A DNA stretch of 64,000 bases from Arthrobacter sp. B1805 (GTDB taxonomy: Bacteria > Actinomycetota > Actinomycetes > Actinomycetales > Micrococcaceae), in assembly GCF_002929745.1 (NCBI RefSeq), contig NZ_PJIQ01000007.1, positions 26,711 to 90,710 on the forward strand. Reading direction: 5' to 3'. The position numbers and the translations under genes were made by a program. Under the pieces are notes generated by a model. It was given only the letters and a program-made list of their open reading frames with translations, had not been told where the DNA came from and did not search any database. This document shows, in pieces, positions 1 to 12,043 of the stretch. The number at the start of each line of letters is the position of its first letter. The stretch's first letter is position 1.

Positions 1-287
1 AGCTCGCCCTCGACGGCGATGTCCGTATAGCGCTGCCCGGCGAACGTCAGTGCCACCGATCCGACCACGGTGCCGTCGCGTTCCGCGACCCACACCTCGG
101 CGTGCTGGGCGCGGTGCTCGACGTCGGACAGCACGGCCATGTAGGGGTGGGCGTCGTCCGTGAAGTAACCGGCTTCGAGGTAGGCGCCGCGCGTGATGCG
201 GCGGACGTCGTCGTAGTCCTCGCGGCGGATCGGGCGAATGGTGACGTGGGACCCGCTCAGGGCGCTTCCGGACGATGCTGTGCTCAC
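1..287 (-). CDS. GNAT family N-acetyltransferase (partial, 3' end outside window)
   Basis: The reverse strand is open from a GTG at 287 to the left edge, giving about 95 residues. After a short Ser/Gly-rich leader it reads VTIRPIRREDYDDVRRI and later EVWVAERDGTVVGSVALTF. That is the usual first strand and helix, then strands 2-3, of a GNAT acetyltransferase, a family that transfers an acetyl group from acetyl-CoA to an amine. The acetyl-CoA binding motif would lie beyond the window, so the substrate cannot be judged. The GTG was chosen as the upstream in-frame start; an internal start nearer the VTIRPI motif is possible. It is divergent from the GAF-domain gene. Confidence 0.75.
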   Translation of the reverse strand, partial: MSTASSGSALSGSHVTIRPIRREDYDDVRRITRGAYLEAGYFTDDAHPYMAVLSDVEHRAQHAEVWVAERDGTVVGSVALTFAGQRYTDIAVEGE

Positions 288-468
288 CGGCCTATCTTGG
301 CACGTGGCGACTGCCGGTACTGGCACGTCAGGTCCACTCTGTCCACCAAGAGCGGATCAGGGGGGCGCGGTCCGAAAAACAGGGTTCGGGACTCTAGGGT
401 TGTCGACAGGAACGGCGGGCCAGGCCGCAGGATTCGGGCCGACCGGAAGACAAGAGGAGAGGATCACC

Positions 469-1335
469 GTGCTGGACGAGCACCTGCAGCAATGGAGCGC
501 GATCCAGACCGTCAGGGCAGCCGGACTGACGGTCGAGGAGGTGCGCAGGGCATATCTCGAGTGTTCGGGTGATTCCGACGAGCTCGGTGTCTACGGCTAC
601 CTCTGTGGACTGGTGATGCTCCCCCTGGAACGGCGCAACCTGCTCGCACACACCATCAACGGGCTGCTGGACAGTTCCGGGTCACTGGTCGACGGCGCGC
701 ACTACAGCGACGAGCGTGCGACACTCGACTCCGGGTACGACGACTACCTCCGGCGCCTGGTCCTGTCGCCTGACGGGTACGACTTCACGGCTCCCCCGGC
801 AGGAGACCACAGCACCAGCACCCAGCAGGGTGCTCCCCATGACGAGGGGCGCGGGAAGACCTCCGCCCTGGAGGATGCCGAGTTCCGGCGGTGCCATGCC
901 CTGTACGAGACAGGGCTGCTCGAGTCAGGGGCGGAAGAGCGGTTCGACCGCATCACGCGGGACGCCCGGGAACACTTCGGCGTTAGCTCGTCATCCATAG
1001 CCCTGATCACGGCGCACGCGCAGGTCATCAAATCCGTCGTAGGCCCGATCGGCCAGGATCTGCCACGGGATCTCGCACTGTGCGCGCGGACCATCGAGCG
1101 GGACCGCACGCTCGTCATCCCCGATGCCGGTAGCGACCCGGCGTGGAGGGATCATCCCCTCGTCGCGGACGGACCCGAGGTGCGCTTCTACGCCGGACAT
1201 CCCGTGTCGACCGCGGAGGGTTGGCGGATCGGGAGCCTCTGCATCATCGATGACCGTCCACGCCGTTTCACGGAGGAGGACGAGGTGCACCTGAGGCGCT
1301 TCGCCGCTCAGGTGCAACTCGAGCTCTGGGCCTGA
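469..1335 (+). CDS. GAF domain-containing protein, probable sensor
   Basis: A 288-residue soluble protein. The GTG at 469 was chosen because AGAGGAGAGG lies just upstream (453-462); the frame is open further upstream without such a site. Residues 1-60 form a small helical region (VRAAGLTVEEVRRAYL). From about 140 to the end it matches a GAF sensor domain: an E-x-RFDRITR helix, SIALITAHAQVIKSVVG, LALCARTIERDRTLVIPDA, and the closing GSLCIIDDRPRRF then EEDEVHLRRFA. This C-terminal type often senses redox state or small ligands and is fused to cyclases or kinases, but here no output domain is attached. The ligand is unknown. Confidence 0.8.
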   Translation: MLDEHLQQWSAIQTVRAAGLTVEEVRRAYLECSGDSDELGVYGYLCGLVMLPLERRNLLAHTINGLLDSSGSLVDGAHYSDERATLDSGYDDYLRRLVLSPDGYDFTAPPAGDHSTSTQQGAPHDEGRGKTSALEDAEFRRCHALYETGLLESGAEERFDRITRDAREHFGVSSSSIALITAHAQVIKSVVGPIGQDLPRDLALCARTIERDRTLVIPDAGSDPAWRDHPLVADGPEVRFYAGHPVSTAEGWRIGSLCIIDDRPRRFTEEDEVHLRRFAAQVQLELWA

Positions 1336-1450
1336 TCGATCGACCAAGCGATAAGGTTGCTTAGTTTTCTTTTGCCCGTGTTGTCGCTACTGTTTCAGTG
1401 ACACCGGGGTCTAGCCACAGGCCATGGTTCTGACAAGCACAGGAATGGCA

Positions 1451-2080
1451 ATGACAGAACTCATGCATACCGCCAACACCGATTCATCCATGACAGCCGC
1501 AACCGTCTCGCGCAGCAACGTCGTCTCATTCGCTCGGCCCGCCCACCAGACGCCCGCCGATTCCCGGACCACCGGGCTCCAGTCCGACACGCACAGGGGC
1601 GAAGACCACCTGTCGACGGAGGACCTCACTACCGCGTCGACACGCCAGCTCCGCATCATGGCCAACCAGGTCTACCGGATGCTCGATACGGATTACCCGC
1701 CGCCCGGCGCCGTCGAGCGCTACCAGAGCGTCGTCGACGAACTCGGTTACCGAGCGCGCCAGGCGATGGAACGGGGCCCGGTTGCTCCGCCACGCGAGAC
1801 CTTCCGGGACAACCTGCTGTACCGCCGATTCGAACTGTTCGTCGATGGCCGACTCGCCGCATACCTGAAGTACTCCATGAACGGTGGGCAGGTGAACCTC
1901 CTCGACGGCGTCGAACAGACGGGGTTCCGTGATCAGGGCTTCGATACGACCCTCATGCGCCATGTCATGCTCAACGTCCACAAGAGGCGACTGAACGTAG
2001 CGCCCCAGTGCCCCATGGCCTTCTCCTTCCTGGCCGACCACCCCGAGTTCCGGCTGCTGGCGACCCGCTCGAGGGCCTAG
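1451..2080 (+). CDS. GNAT-like N-acetyltransferase (PF14542-type) with N-terminal extension
   Basis: About 209 residues. The ATG at 1451 follows AGGA with a six-base gap; upstream in-frame ATGs at 1424 and 1445 lack such a site. Residues about 60-110 form a helical segment (STRQLRIMANQVYRML). The C-terminal 90 residues (RRFELFVDGRLAAYLKYSM, then QGFDTTLMRHVML, CPMAFSFLADHPEFR) follow the small GNAT subfamily with one strand pair, an acetyl-CoA loop and a C-P-[F/M]-x(5)-HPE end. The acetyl-CoA loop is degenerate: the usual Q/R-G-x-G is replaced by DQGFD. It may therefore be divergent or inactive. Compare the canonical relative at 4522-4893. Confidence 0.65.
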   Translation: MTELMHTANTDSSMTAATVSRSNVVSFARPAHQTPADSRTTGLQSDTHRGEDHLSTEDLTTASTRQLRIMANQVYRMLDTDYPPPGAVERYQSVVDELGYRARQAMERGPVAPPRETFRDNLLYRRFELFVDGRLAAYLKYSMNGGQVNLLDGVEQTGFRDQGFDTTLMRHVMLNVHKRRLNVAPQCPMAFSFLADHPEFRLLATRSRA

Positions 2081-2319
2081 CGACGGACGTCCTGCGGCCG
2101 TTCCAGGTACCTCCGCCCATATCAGCGAGGCGAGCCGCAACCGCAGGAATGCCTGGGCGAGGATGAGCACTGCCGGTACACGGGAACAACACCGCCCTGA
2201 CCGCGCGACCTCTGGGGCGGCCCCTCCGACTCGTGTCGCGTGCAGTTCGGTGGGGGCATAAACGGCAGGGGGACGTGGTTGTCGGGTGCACAACCACACA
2301 GGGAAGAGAAGTGATCAGC

Positions 2320-3366
2320 GTGGACATCGGAATCTTCGGGGTCGGCGACATCGTGCCGGATCCGACCACGGGTGAAACCCCCAGCGAGACCGAACGCATC
2401 CTCGGGCTGGGACGCATCGCCAAACATGCCGAGGACATCGGGATGGATGTGTTCGCCATCGGGGAGCACCACAATCCGCCCTTCATCTCCAGTTCGGACA
2501 GCACGCTCCTGGCGTACGTCGCGGGGATGACGACGGACATCACGCTCTCCACCTCGACGACGCTGATCACCACGAACGATCCGGTGAAGATCGCCGAGGA
2601 CTTCGCGACCCTGCAGCACATCGCCGGTCCGAGGGTCGACATCATGCTCGGGCGGGGCAACACGGCCGAGGTGTATCCCTGGTTCGGCAAGGACATCCGC
2701 CAGGGCATCCCGCTGGCCGTCGAGAACTACGCACTGCTCCGTCGCCTGTGGCGGGAGGAGAAGGTGACGTGGAGCGGGCAGTTCCGCACGCCGCTGCTCG
2801 AGTTCACCGCGATGCCCCGGCCCCTGGATGGCATTCCGCCCTTCGTGTGGCATGGATCCATCCGCAGCCCCGAGATCGCCGAGCAGGCCGCCCACTATGC
2901 AGACGGCTTCTTCGTGAACAACCTCTTCATGCCGGTGTCCTATTTCAAGGAGTACGTCGACTTCTACCGCCGACGCTTCTCGGAGAACGGTCACGGCCGG
3001 CCCGAGGATGCGATCGTCGGAGCAGGTGGGGCGATCTTCGTCAGGCCGACATCACAGGCCGCCTTCAAGGAATTCTCTCCCTACTACTACTCGCACCCGG
3101 TCATGTCGAGCGCCGGCAGACTCGAGACGGCGGCCCGGACGACGGGCCTGGCCGTGGGCAGCCCGCAGGAGGTCATCGACCACATCATGACGTTCCGGGA
3201 CTCGTTCGGTCCTTATCAGCGGCAGCTGTTCGGGATCGACTTCGGCGGAGTGCCCGAGCGGATCGTGCACGAGCAGCTCGATCTGATCGGCTCTGCCGTC
3301 CTGCCGACCCTGAGGCGTGAACTGGAGAGCCCCGTCGCCGACGCGCTGGCCGACCCCGTCCTGTGA
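2320..3366 (+). CDS. LLM class flavin-dependent oxidoreductase
   Basis: About 348 residues, a luciferase-like monooxygenase (TIM-barrel, FMN/F420-type). It starts DIGIFGVGDIVPDP. Family landmarks are FAIGEHHNPPF near residue 50, the TTLITTNDPVKIAEDFATLQHIAGPRVD stretch, a GRGN turn, and the C-terminal LETAARTTGLAVGSPQEVIDHI. GTG 2320 was preferred over GTG 2311 because GGGAAGAGAA (2301-2310) touches 2311 but is well spaced from 2320. It probably oxidises a small organic substrate with reduced flavin; the substrate cannot be read from sequence. About 240 bases before it hold no gene. Confidence 0.85.
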   Translation: MDIGIFGVGDIVPDPTTGETPSETERILGLGRIAKHAEDIGMDVFAIGEHHNPPFISSSDSTLLAYVAGMTTDITLSTSTTLITTNDPVKIAEDFATLQHIAGPRVDIMLGRGNTAEVYPWFGKDIRQGIPLAVENYALLRRLWREEKVTWSGQFRTPLLEFTAMPRPLDGIPPFVWHGSIRSPEIAEQAAHYADGFFVNNLFMPVSYFKEYVDFYRRRFSENGHGRPEDAIVGAGGAIFVRPTSQAAFKEFSPYYYSHPVMSSAGRLETAARTTGLAVGSPQEVIDHIMTFRDSFGPYQRQLFGIDFGGVPERIVHEQLDLIGSAVLPTLRRELESPVADALADPVL

Positions 3367-3416
3367 CGCTTCCCCAAGGGGTCGCGCCATCGAATTCGAG
3401 TTGTGAGGCGGCGCCC

Positions 3417-3429
3417 CCTACGGCGTAGG
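3417..3429. promoter_or_regulatory. 13-bp palindrome upstream of pirin, candidate operator
   Basis: The sequence CCTACGGCGTAGG is a perfect inverted repeat (CCTACG-g-CGTAGG) 85 bp before the pirin start. It differs by one base from CCTACAGCGTAGG at 6408-6420, upstream of the oxidoreductase gene on the minus strand. The shared form suggests one regulator for both, possibly TetR- or MarR-type. The regulator is not identifiable here. Confidence 0.5.
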
Positions 3430-3513
3430 AGGATAGCGCCGCTGCACATAGGATGACACTGGAGCGTCGCCAGACATACCTGCCAGAGACCGAGCCCTGC
3501 TGAGGACCACACG

Positions 3514-4509
3514 ATGAGCAACCTCGAAGCACCACGTCCGATCACTGCTCCGGCCGCGGAGCCTTCGCTCCCTCCTCGTCAGGGCGCCGATGTCATGGAG
3601 CCGCGGGACGTCCCGCTGGGTGGACCCCGAGCGATGAGTGTCCGACGCACACTCCCCCAACGACACCGATCCCTGATCGGAGCCTGGTGCTTCCTGGACC
3701 ACTACGGCCCGGCACGCGTGAGCGATACCGGAGGGATGAAGGTGCCGCCGCACCCTCACACCGGGCTGCAGACCGTCAGCTGGCTGTTCTCCGGTGAGAT
3801 CGAGCACCGCGACAGCGCTGGGACGCATGCGGTGATCAGGCCGGGTCACCTCAACCTGATGACCGCCGGGTCGGGCGTGTCGCACTCCGAGGTCTCCACC
3901 CCGGACACGGACCTCCTGCACGGAGTGCAGCTCTGGGTCGCGCTGCCCGAGCACAGGCGGACGATCGACAGGCGCTTCGACCACTTCGCCCCGGCCCCGG
4001 TCGAGGCTGAAGGGTATCGCCTGACCGTGTTCCTCGGAAGCGTCGGCGGGGTGTCGTCGCCGGTCCCTACCCACACTCCGCTCGTCGGGGCCGAAGTGCT
4101 CGTTCGTCCGTCGGGTGCGGCGACGATCCCGCTCGACAGAGACTTCGAGCACGGCTTCCTCGTCGATACCGGCGCGGTATCGCTCGACGACCAACCGGTC
4201 CCGCCTGACTCCCTTGCCTACCTCCCCGTGGGACGGGCATCGGTGACCCTGAGGAACACCTCGGACACCCCCGCCCGGCTGATCCTCATCGGGGGTACGC
4301 CCTTCGGGGAGGAGATCGTCATGTGGTGGAACTTCGTCGGCCGTTCCCACGAGGAGATCGTCGAGTACAGGGCGCGGTGGCAGGACGAGATTTCGCCCGG
4401 CTCCGGCAGCCGGCACCCTTCGTTCGGTCTCCCCGATGATGACCCGCTCGAACCCCTGCCGGCCCCGGAGCTTCCGACCGTGCGCATCAGACCCCGTAGA
4501 AACCGATGA
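3514..4509 (+). CDS. Pirin family protein
   Basis: A 331-residue bicupin. The N-terminal domain contains SLIGAWCFLDHYGP, PPHPHTGLQTVSWLFSGE and GVSHSE, which supply the metal-binding His/His/His/Glu set of pirins (HPHTG is the signature). The C-terminal half ends with the usual LILIGGTPFGEEIVMWWNFV and a HEEIVEYRARWQ helix. Some bacterial pirins have quercetin 2,3-dioxygenase activity and others respond to oxidative stress; the role here is not known. A candidate operator lies at 3417-3429. The next two genes follow closely (12-bp gap, then a 4-bp overlap), suggesting one transcript. Confidence 0.92.
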   Translation: MSNLEAPRPITAPAAEPSLPPRQGADVMEPRDVPLGGPRAMSVRRTLPQRHRSLIGAWCFLDHYGPARVSDTGGMKVPPHPHTGLQTVSWLFSGEIEHRDSAGTHAVIRPGHLNLMTAGSGVSHSEVSTPDTDLLHGVQLWVALPEHRRTIDRRFDHFAPAPVEAEGYRLTVFLGSVGGVSSPVPTHTPLVGAEVLVRPSGAATIPLDRDFEHGFLVDTGAVSLDDQPVPPDSLAYLPVGRASVTLRNTSDTPARLILIGGTPFGEEIVMWWNFVGRSHEEIVEYRARWQDEISPGSGSRHPSFGLPDDDPLEPLPAPELPTVRIRPRRNR

Positions 4510-4521
4510 ACAGGACGCTCC

Positions 4522-4893
4522 ATGACTCCCGATGAAACGTTGCCGCAGGAAAGCGGCATCTCCACTATCGCCCTCCGGCATGCCCCCGAACTGCATCGGT
4601 ACGAGCTGGTCGATGGTGACCGCATTGCCGGTTTCACCACCTACCGCGCGCGGCCGCGGCAGAACCAGAGGGTCTTCGTCCATACCGAGGTGCACGACGA
4701 CTATGCAGGACAGGGACTGGCCCCGCTGCTCGCCCGCTTCGCCCTGGACGACGTCGTCGCCCAGGGCCACCGCATCGTGGCGATCTGCCCCTTCATCGCG
4801 GCGTACCTCCGGCGCCACCCGGAATACCGGGACCACGTCGACGCGCCGGACGCCAGGCCCGCGTCGGAGCCGGCCGGGACAGCACAGCCATGA
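4522..4893 (+). CDS. Small GNAT family N-acetyltransferase (PF14542-type)
   Basis: A 123-residue protein that matches the compact GNAT subfamily: HRYELVDGDRIAGFTTYRA, VHTEVHDDYAGQGLAPLLARFALDD (the Q-G-x-A acetyl-CoA loop), then CPFIAAYLRRHPEYRDHV. These proteins are single-domain and their substrates are mostly unknown. It sits between pirin and the AhpD-like gene; its stop overlaps the next start as ATGA. The C-terminal tail of about 15 residues is low complexity. Confidence 0.88.
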   Translation: MTPDETLPQESGISTIALRHAPELHRYELVDGDRIAGFTTYRARPRQNQRVFVHTEVHDDYAGQGLAPLLARFALDDVVAQGHRIVAICPFIAAYLRRHPEYRDHVDAPDARPASEPAGTAQP

Positions 4894-5408
4894 GTGTCGA
4901 CGGCGACCGCGAGCACAACCACGTGTTCCTCGACAAGGAGGACCCCGCAGTCTTCCGGGCACTCAACGCAGTCGCGCTCAAGGCTCGCGAAGCGGCGATC
5001 GGCGCGGGAATCACCTCCGAGCTCATCGAGCTGATCAACCTGAGGGTCTCGCAGCTGAACGGCTGTGCCTTCTGCCTTCGACGACACACCATCCTCGCGG
5101 TGGAGCTCGGGGTGGACCCCGACCGCCTGTCCGTCCTGGCCGCATGGCAGGACACCGATCTGTTCACGCCGAAGGAACGTGCCGCCCTGCTCGTCGCGGA
5201 GACCGTCGCGGACCTGCCACCGGCAGGCGCGCGGGACCACAATCTGGAAACCGCCCGCCAGGAGCTCACGGAGGGGGAGTTCTCCGCCATCGCATGGATC
5301 GCCATCACGATCGGCGCCTTCAACCGGGTCTCGATCATCAGCCGGCATCCGGTCCTCAAGGATCAGCACGACGGCGGAGCACGCCTCGCCGCCGAGCGTG
5401 TTTCCTGA
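4890..5408 (+). CDS. Carboxymuconolactone decarboxylase / AhpD-like protein
   Basis: A 172-residue all-helical protein. It carries the AhpD signature NGCAFCLRRHTILAVELGV: a C-x2-C pair with a His four residues after the second Cys, as in peroxidase-linked members. Pfam CMD proteins include gamma-carboxymuconolactone decarboxylase and the AhpD alkylhydroperoxidase; the Cys pair favours the redox type. The start overlaps the upstream acetyltransferase by four bases. It ends six bases from the convergent oxidoreductase gene, so no separate terminator fits between them. Confidence 0.87.
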   Translation: MSVDGDREHNHVFLDKEDPAVFRALNAVALKAREAAIGAGITSELIELINLRVSQLNGCAFCLRRHTILAVELGVDPDRLSVLAAWQDTDLFTPKERAALLVAETVADLPPAGARDHNLETARQELTEGEFSAIAWIAITIGAFNRVSIISRHPVLKDQHDGGARLAAERVS

Positions 5409-5414
5409 TGCCCG

Positions 5415-6338
5415 CTAGGGCCTGATGCGCAGGACGCGCTTTCCGAAGCCGTGACGCGTGGCGACCTCCCTGTACGCGTCGGCCACTCGCTCGAGCGGGT
5501 AAACAGCACCGACCGGTATGTCGAGGGCTCCCGAAGCCGCCAACTCGGCGAGTTCTCCCCAGATGGCCGGGGAGTCCGCCTGCTCCTGGGCGTCGGAGTG
5601 CACGCCGTACCGCTGCACTCCGGCGCCGTCGGCCGTGGTGTTGATGCGGTTGGGTGGAACGCCCAGCGCGATCGCGAGGGCGACGTTGCCCCTGCCGAAG
5701 GTATCGATGAACGCATCGACGCCGTGCGGTGCCATCCGCTCCAACTCCGCGCGGAGCCCCTGCCCGTACTGCACGGGGATGATGCCACGGTCCTCGAGCG
5801 CTGCCGCATTGGCACTGCTCGCAGTACCGATCACCGTGGCTCCGGACAGGCGGGCCAGTTGCGCGGCGATGATGCCGACTCCCCCGGCAGCACCGGACAC
5901 CACGACGGTCTCGCCCGGTTGCGGCTTGACGGCGGCCACGGACGCCCACGCCGTCGCCCCCGCTCCGGCGACCGAGGCGGCCGCTTCCCACGAGAGCGTC
6001 GCGGGCTTGTGTGCGAGAGCTCCACTGCTGACGACGACATACTCGGCCTGGGCAGCCCGAGGTGAGAACCCGAGGACCTCGTCACCCACAGCGAAGGCGC
6101 TCCCTGTTCCGCCCACTTCCACGACGTGCCCGGAGAAGTCATTGCCCTGGCCCTCGGGGAAGTGCGCCGGCCAGATCTGGGCGAAGACTCCCTCGCGGAT
6201 GCCGATCTCACCCGGATTGAGAGCTGCCGCCATCACCTGGACAAGGACCTCGCCGTCCGCGGGCACGGGCATCGGGACGTCGACGACCTGCAGCACGTCC
6301 GGTCCGCCGTAGGTCGAGAATCTGACTGCCTTGGGCAT
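5415..6338 (-). CDS. NADP-dependent zinc-free alcohol dehydrogenase / quinone oxidoreductase
   Basis: A 307-residue medium-chain dehydrogenase/reductase. The GroES-like N-terminal part begins AVRFSTYGGPDVLQVVDVP; the Rossmann fold is marked by VSGAAGGVGIIAAQLARLSG at about residue 150. The usual structural-zinc cysteines are absent, which is typical of quinone oxidoreductases. It likely reduces quinones or activated double bonds with NADPH. Upstream lies a double palindrome (6408-6441) related to the one before pirin, so it may be induced by the same stress signal. Confidence 0.88.
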   Translation of the reverse strand: MPKAVRFSTYGGPDVLQVVDVPMPVPADGEVLVQVMAAALNPGEIGIREGVFAQIWPAHFPEGQGNDFSGHVVEVGGTGSAFAVGDEVLGFSPRAAQAEYVVVSSGALAHKPATLSWEAAASVAGAGATAWASVAAVKPQPGETVVVSGAAGGVGIIAAQLARLSGATVIGTASSANAAALEDRGIIPVQYGQGLRAELERMAPHGVDAFIDTFGRGNVALAIALGVPPNRINTTADGAGVQRYGVHSDAQEQADSPAIWGELAELAASGALDIPVGAVYPLERVADAYREVATRHGFGKRVLRIRP

Positions 6339-6407
6339 GAGCCGCCTCCTGGTAGGCCGCTGACAGGGTCTTCAGGCGGCAATGGGATGATGATGCAGAC
6401 CCTACCG

Positions 6408-6441
6408 CCTACAGCGTAGGTTGCCACGCCTACGCTGTATG
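6408..6441. promoter_or_regulatory. Paired palindromic operator upstream of the oxidoreductase gene
   Basis: Two copies of a 13-bp element face each other: CCTACAGCGTAGG at 6408-6420 and CCTACGCTGTATG at 6429-6441, the second matching the reverse complement of the first except for one base. Together they form an 11-bp perfect inverted repeat (TACAGCGTAGG / CCTACGCTGTA) around an 8-bp spacer. The element begins 70 bp before the start at 6338, a place where a repressor would block transcription. Confidence 0.6.
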
Positions 6442-6454
6442 TTACGAAGAAGGT

Positions 6455-6918
6455 TCAGGAGGACTCCGTCACCCGGCGGTATCCGGTGCCGTCGGGGTAG
6501 CGCTCCACGTACCCGTGGTCCACGAGAGCCCGCCGGAGGGTGGGGATATCGCGTGTCACGGTCGCGAGCAGCCGGTTGATCTCCGGTTCGCTCAGCTCCT
6601 CGTCCGGCGGCAGGAGGCGTTCCGCAAGGTGCTCGAGGATGTCGGCGCGATCCTGCCCCGTCCGCGGCAGGCCATCGATCATGCCCTCCCGGAAAAAGCG
6701 GTCGACGCCCCTCGGCGTTCCGGGGGATGCGGCCGCGAGCACTTCCTTAAACAGGTGCTCGTCCACCGTGGCGTCCTGCCGGAGCAGCCCCGCATCGACG
6801 AGTCGCTGCAGTTCCTTCGGTGTCGCGTCGAGCGGCTCCCCGAGCACAGCCCGCGCGTAGAGCTGCCGGGCGCGCCCGCCGGCGAGGGTCGACAGGATCT
6901 TCTGCCAGGACGGCGTGG

Positions 6919-6922
<4 letters not shown>
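6455..6922 (-). CDS. DUF2087 domain-containing protein
   Basis: 155 residues. ATG 6922 is favoured by GGAGAGG 8 bp upstream and by its ATGA overlap with the stop of the preceding gene. Residues 80-155 match DUF2087: RADILEHLAERLLPPDEELSEPEINRLLATVTRDIPTLRRALVDHGYVERYPDGTGYRRV. This winged-helix-like domain occurs alone or fused to HTH regulators and suggests nucleic acid binding, though no role is established. The N-terminal part (ELQRLVDAGLLRQD) also looks like a winged helix. It is the last gene of the ligA operon. Confidence 0.85.
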
Positions 6923-10142
<3,220 letters not shown>

Positions 10143-11084
10143 CTAGGCCCCGTCTGCACTGTCGCCGCCGCTGGTGCGGCCAGGCGCCGCTTCCCGCGCC
10201 CTCGGCGCCTCGGTCCGGACCGGCATGAGGGGTTCGATGGCGGAGACTACTCCGGGATCGGCGATGTCGGGCGGCACGTCGCGCAGGTGAAAGCTGGGGG
10301 TAGTCGTCACCTGATTGCCGTCCAGGGGATGACCGGGTTCTGCAGCACCGGACCGTGCGGAGGCCACTTCGCCGACCGCGAGGGACGGTTCGGCTTCGAG
10401 CTCAGGATCCATGGCGCCGAGGCTGCCTGGATCTGCGACAGGCTCGGCCGAGTGAACGTTAAGGCCGGCACGAGACGTGCTCCCGGCACCTGCAGCACTC
10501 CCGGCACTCCCGGTGCTCCCGGTGCCTCGAGTGCCGCTCGTGCTCGATACTTCGACGTCTGCAGCCTCCGCAGCCGGCCCTACTGCGCCGACAGTCTGAT
10601 CGTGAAGCGATGCGCCGACCGGTCCGGGCGCTCCGGTAATCGATCCCGCGCGCACGGCGCCGCCGGTGAGGGGCAGGGTCGGGGGGCGCCCCGCCGCAGG
10701 CTCACAGGTGAGGGTGAAGGAGGAGAAGCTGCCGTCACCCAGGATGTGCTCCGCCCAGGTGGTGACGCGCTCCCCTGAGTAGGTGCTTGACCCCGAATCG
10801 TGCATAGCCGTGAGTGTCACGTGTCCCCGCAAAATGACGTGCAGGCCGCTCGCGGCGGCCACGATGGCAAACGGCGGCGTTTCGGCAAGGCCTGCCCCGG
10901 ATCCGCCGCTCACCAATGGCAGCAGCGTCGCGATCTCGGCGTCGTCCATGGCCGCCCATACGGACTGGATCGTGGCCCCGGAAGTGCCCGGCGGCAGCGC
11001 TGCGATCAGGCGCGCGCGGAAGAGCACAGTCCAGTCACCGGGCGTGTACACGTAGCTCGGAACGGGCGCTGGGGCTGTCGTCAC
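10143..11084 (-). CDS. Hypothetical protein paired with PP2C; FHA-partner-like N-terminus without an FHA domain
   Basis: 313 residues from a GTG that overlaps the phosphatase stop by four bases. Residues 1-110 form a folded domain (SYVYTPGDWTVLFRARLIAALPPG, FAIVAAASGLHVILRGHVTLTA, WAEHILGDGSFSSFTLTCEPA). It resembles the N-terminal part of FHA-domain proteins that accompany PP2C phosphatases in Micrococcaceae; that link is from memory. Residues 120-313 are low complexity (Ala/Gly/Pro/Ser/Glu) and no FHA domain (Gly-Arg, Ser-x2-His) follows. It may be a truncated or simplified partner. The function is unknown. Confidence 0.7.
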   Translation of the reverse strand: MTTAPAPVPSYVYTPGDWTVLFRARLIAALPPGTSGATIQSVWAAMDDAEIATLLPLVSGGSGAGLAETPPFAIVAAASGLHVILRGHVTLTAMHDSGSSTYSGERVTTWAEHILGDGSFSSFTLTCEPAAGRPPTLPLTGGAVRAGSITGAPGPVGASLHDQTVGAVGPAAEAADVEVSSTSGTRGTGSTGSAGSAAGAGSTSRAGLNVHSAEPVADPGSLGAMDPELEAEPSLAVGEVASARSGAAEPGHPLDGNQVTTTPSFHLRDVPPDIADPGVVSAIEPLMPVRTEAPRAREAAPGRTSGGDSADGA

Positions 11085-12043
11085 GGCTGCAGCCCCAGTG
11101 TCTCCGGGCGTCCCTCGTGTCCGGTGGCCCCGGCAGCCGGGCCGGCGATCTGAACCGCATGCGCTCCTGCCGGCAGCGTGGCGTCGTCGGGCTGGACAGG
11201 ATGGCTGCCGGTCCCGACGATATGTCCGACGTCGGCCGCGAAAGTGCTGCCGCTCGGGGCCGTGGTCTGCATCTCCGTCTCGTCGCCCACGCCCGTCGCG
11301 TCGACGACGATCAGCGTGACGTTGTCGCGCGCTCCCGAGCGCAGGGTCGCCTCGACCAGTTCCTCGCACGCCTGCTGCGGATCGCGCACGGTACTCATGA
11401 CGGCGCAGATGCCATCATCGCTGACCTCGCCGCTGAGTCCGTCCGAGCAGATGAGGATGCGGTCGCCCTCCTCAACGGGCATGAGCCAGAAGTCGGCCTC
11501 GGCGTCATCTCCGGTTCCCAGAGCGCGCGTGACGACGTGGCGGCGCGGGTGCGTCCGTGCTTCCTCCGACGTGATGGTGCCGGTATCCACGAGTTCCTGG
11601 ACTTCGGAGTGGTCCACCGAGATCTGTCCGAACTGGCCCTTGCTCAGCAGGTAGGTGCGGGAATCCCCCACGTTGAAGAACAGCCAGTACGGCATTCCTG
11701 CTTCCTGTACGAGGACCACGCCGCTGAGCGTCGTACCCGCCTGCCCGCCAGTCTGCCGTCGGATCTCGTGGTCGGCGTCCTCGATGAGCTCCTCCAGGTC
11801 CGCCGCGGAGAACTCCGGCAGGTGCCGACCGATGACCGCACTGGCCCCCAACGTGCGCACGCAGATTCCGCTGGCGATCTCACCGGCCGCATGGCCGCCC
11901 ATGCCGTCGGCGACGGCGAAGATCGGTTCGGACGCGATCAGGGAATCCTCGTTCAGTTCCCTGCGCAATCCCCGATCGGTGGCGAATCCGTAGGTGAGGC
12001 GCAGGTCCCGCGGCGAGGCCGGCACCGCGTCGTGGCCCGTCAT
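11081..12043 (-). CDS. PP2C-family protein serine/threonine phosphatase
   Basis: 320 residues, soluble. Metal-site motifs are complete: GLRRELNEDS, VADGMGGHAAGEIASG, FFNVGDSRTYLLS, ILICSDGLSGEVSDD and GARDNVTLIVVDA. It dephosphorylates Ser/Thr residues, probably countering a Hanks-type kinase; one such kinase lies at 24814-26214. ATG 12043 was chosen because it forms an ATGA overlap with a short upstream reading frame that has a strong AGGAG site. An in-frame ATG at 12076 exists but lacks a ribosome site. The C-terminal 50 residues are a Thr/Gly/Pro tail. Confidence 0.92.
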   Translation of the reverse strand: MTGHDAVPASPRDLRLTYGFATDRGLRRELNEDSLIASEPIFAVADGMGGHAAGEIASGICVRTLGASAVIGRHLPEFSAADLEELIEDADHEIRRQTGGQAGTTLSGVVLVQEAGMPYWLFFNVGDSRTYLLSKGQFGQISVDHSEVQELVDTGTITSEEARTHPRRHVVTRALGTGDDAEADFWLMPVEEGDRILICSDGLSGEVSDDGICAVMSTVRDPQQACEELVEATLRSGARDNVTLIVVDATGVGDETEMQTTAPSGSTFAADVGHIVGTGSHPVQPDDATLPAGAHAVQIAGPAAGATGHEGRPETLGLQP

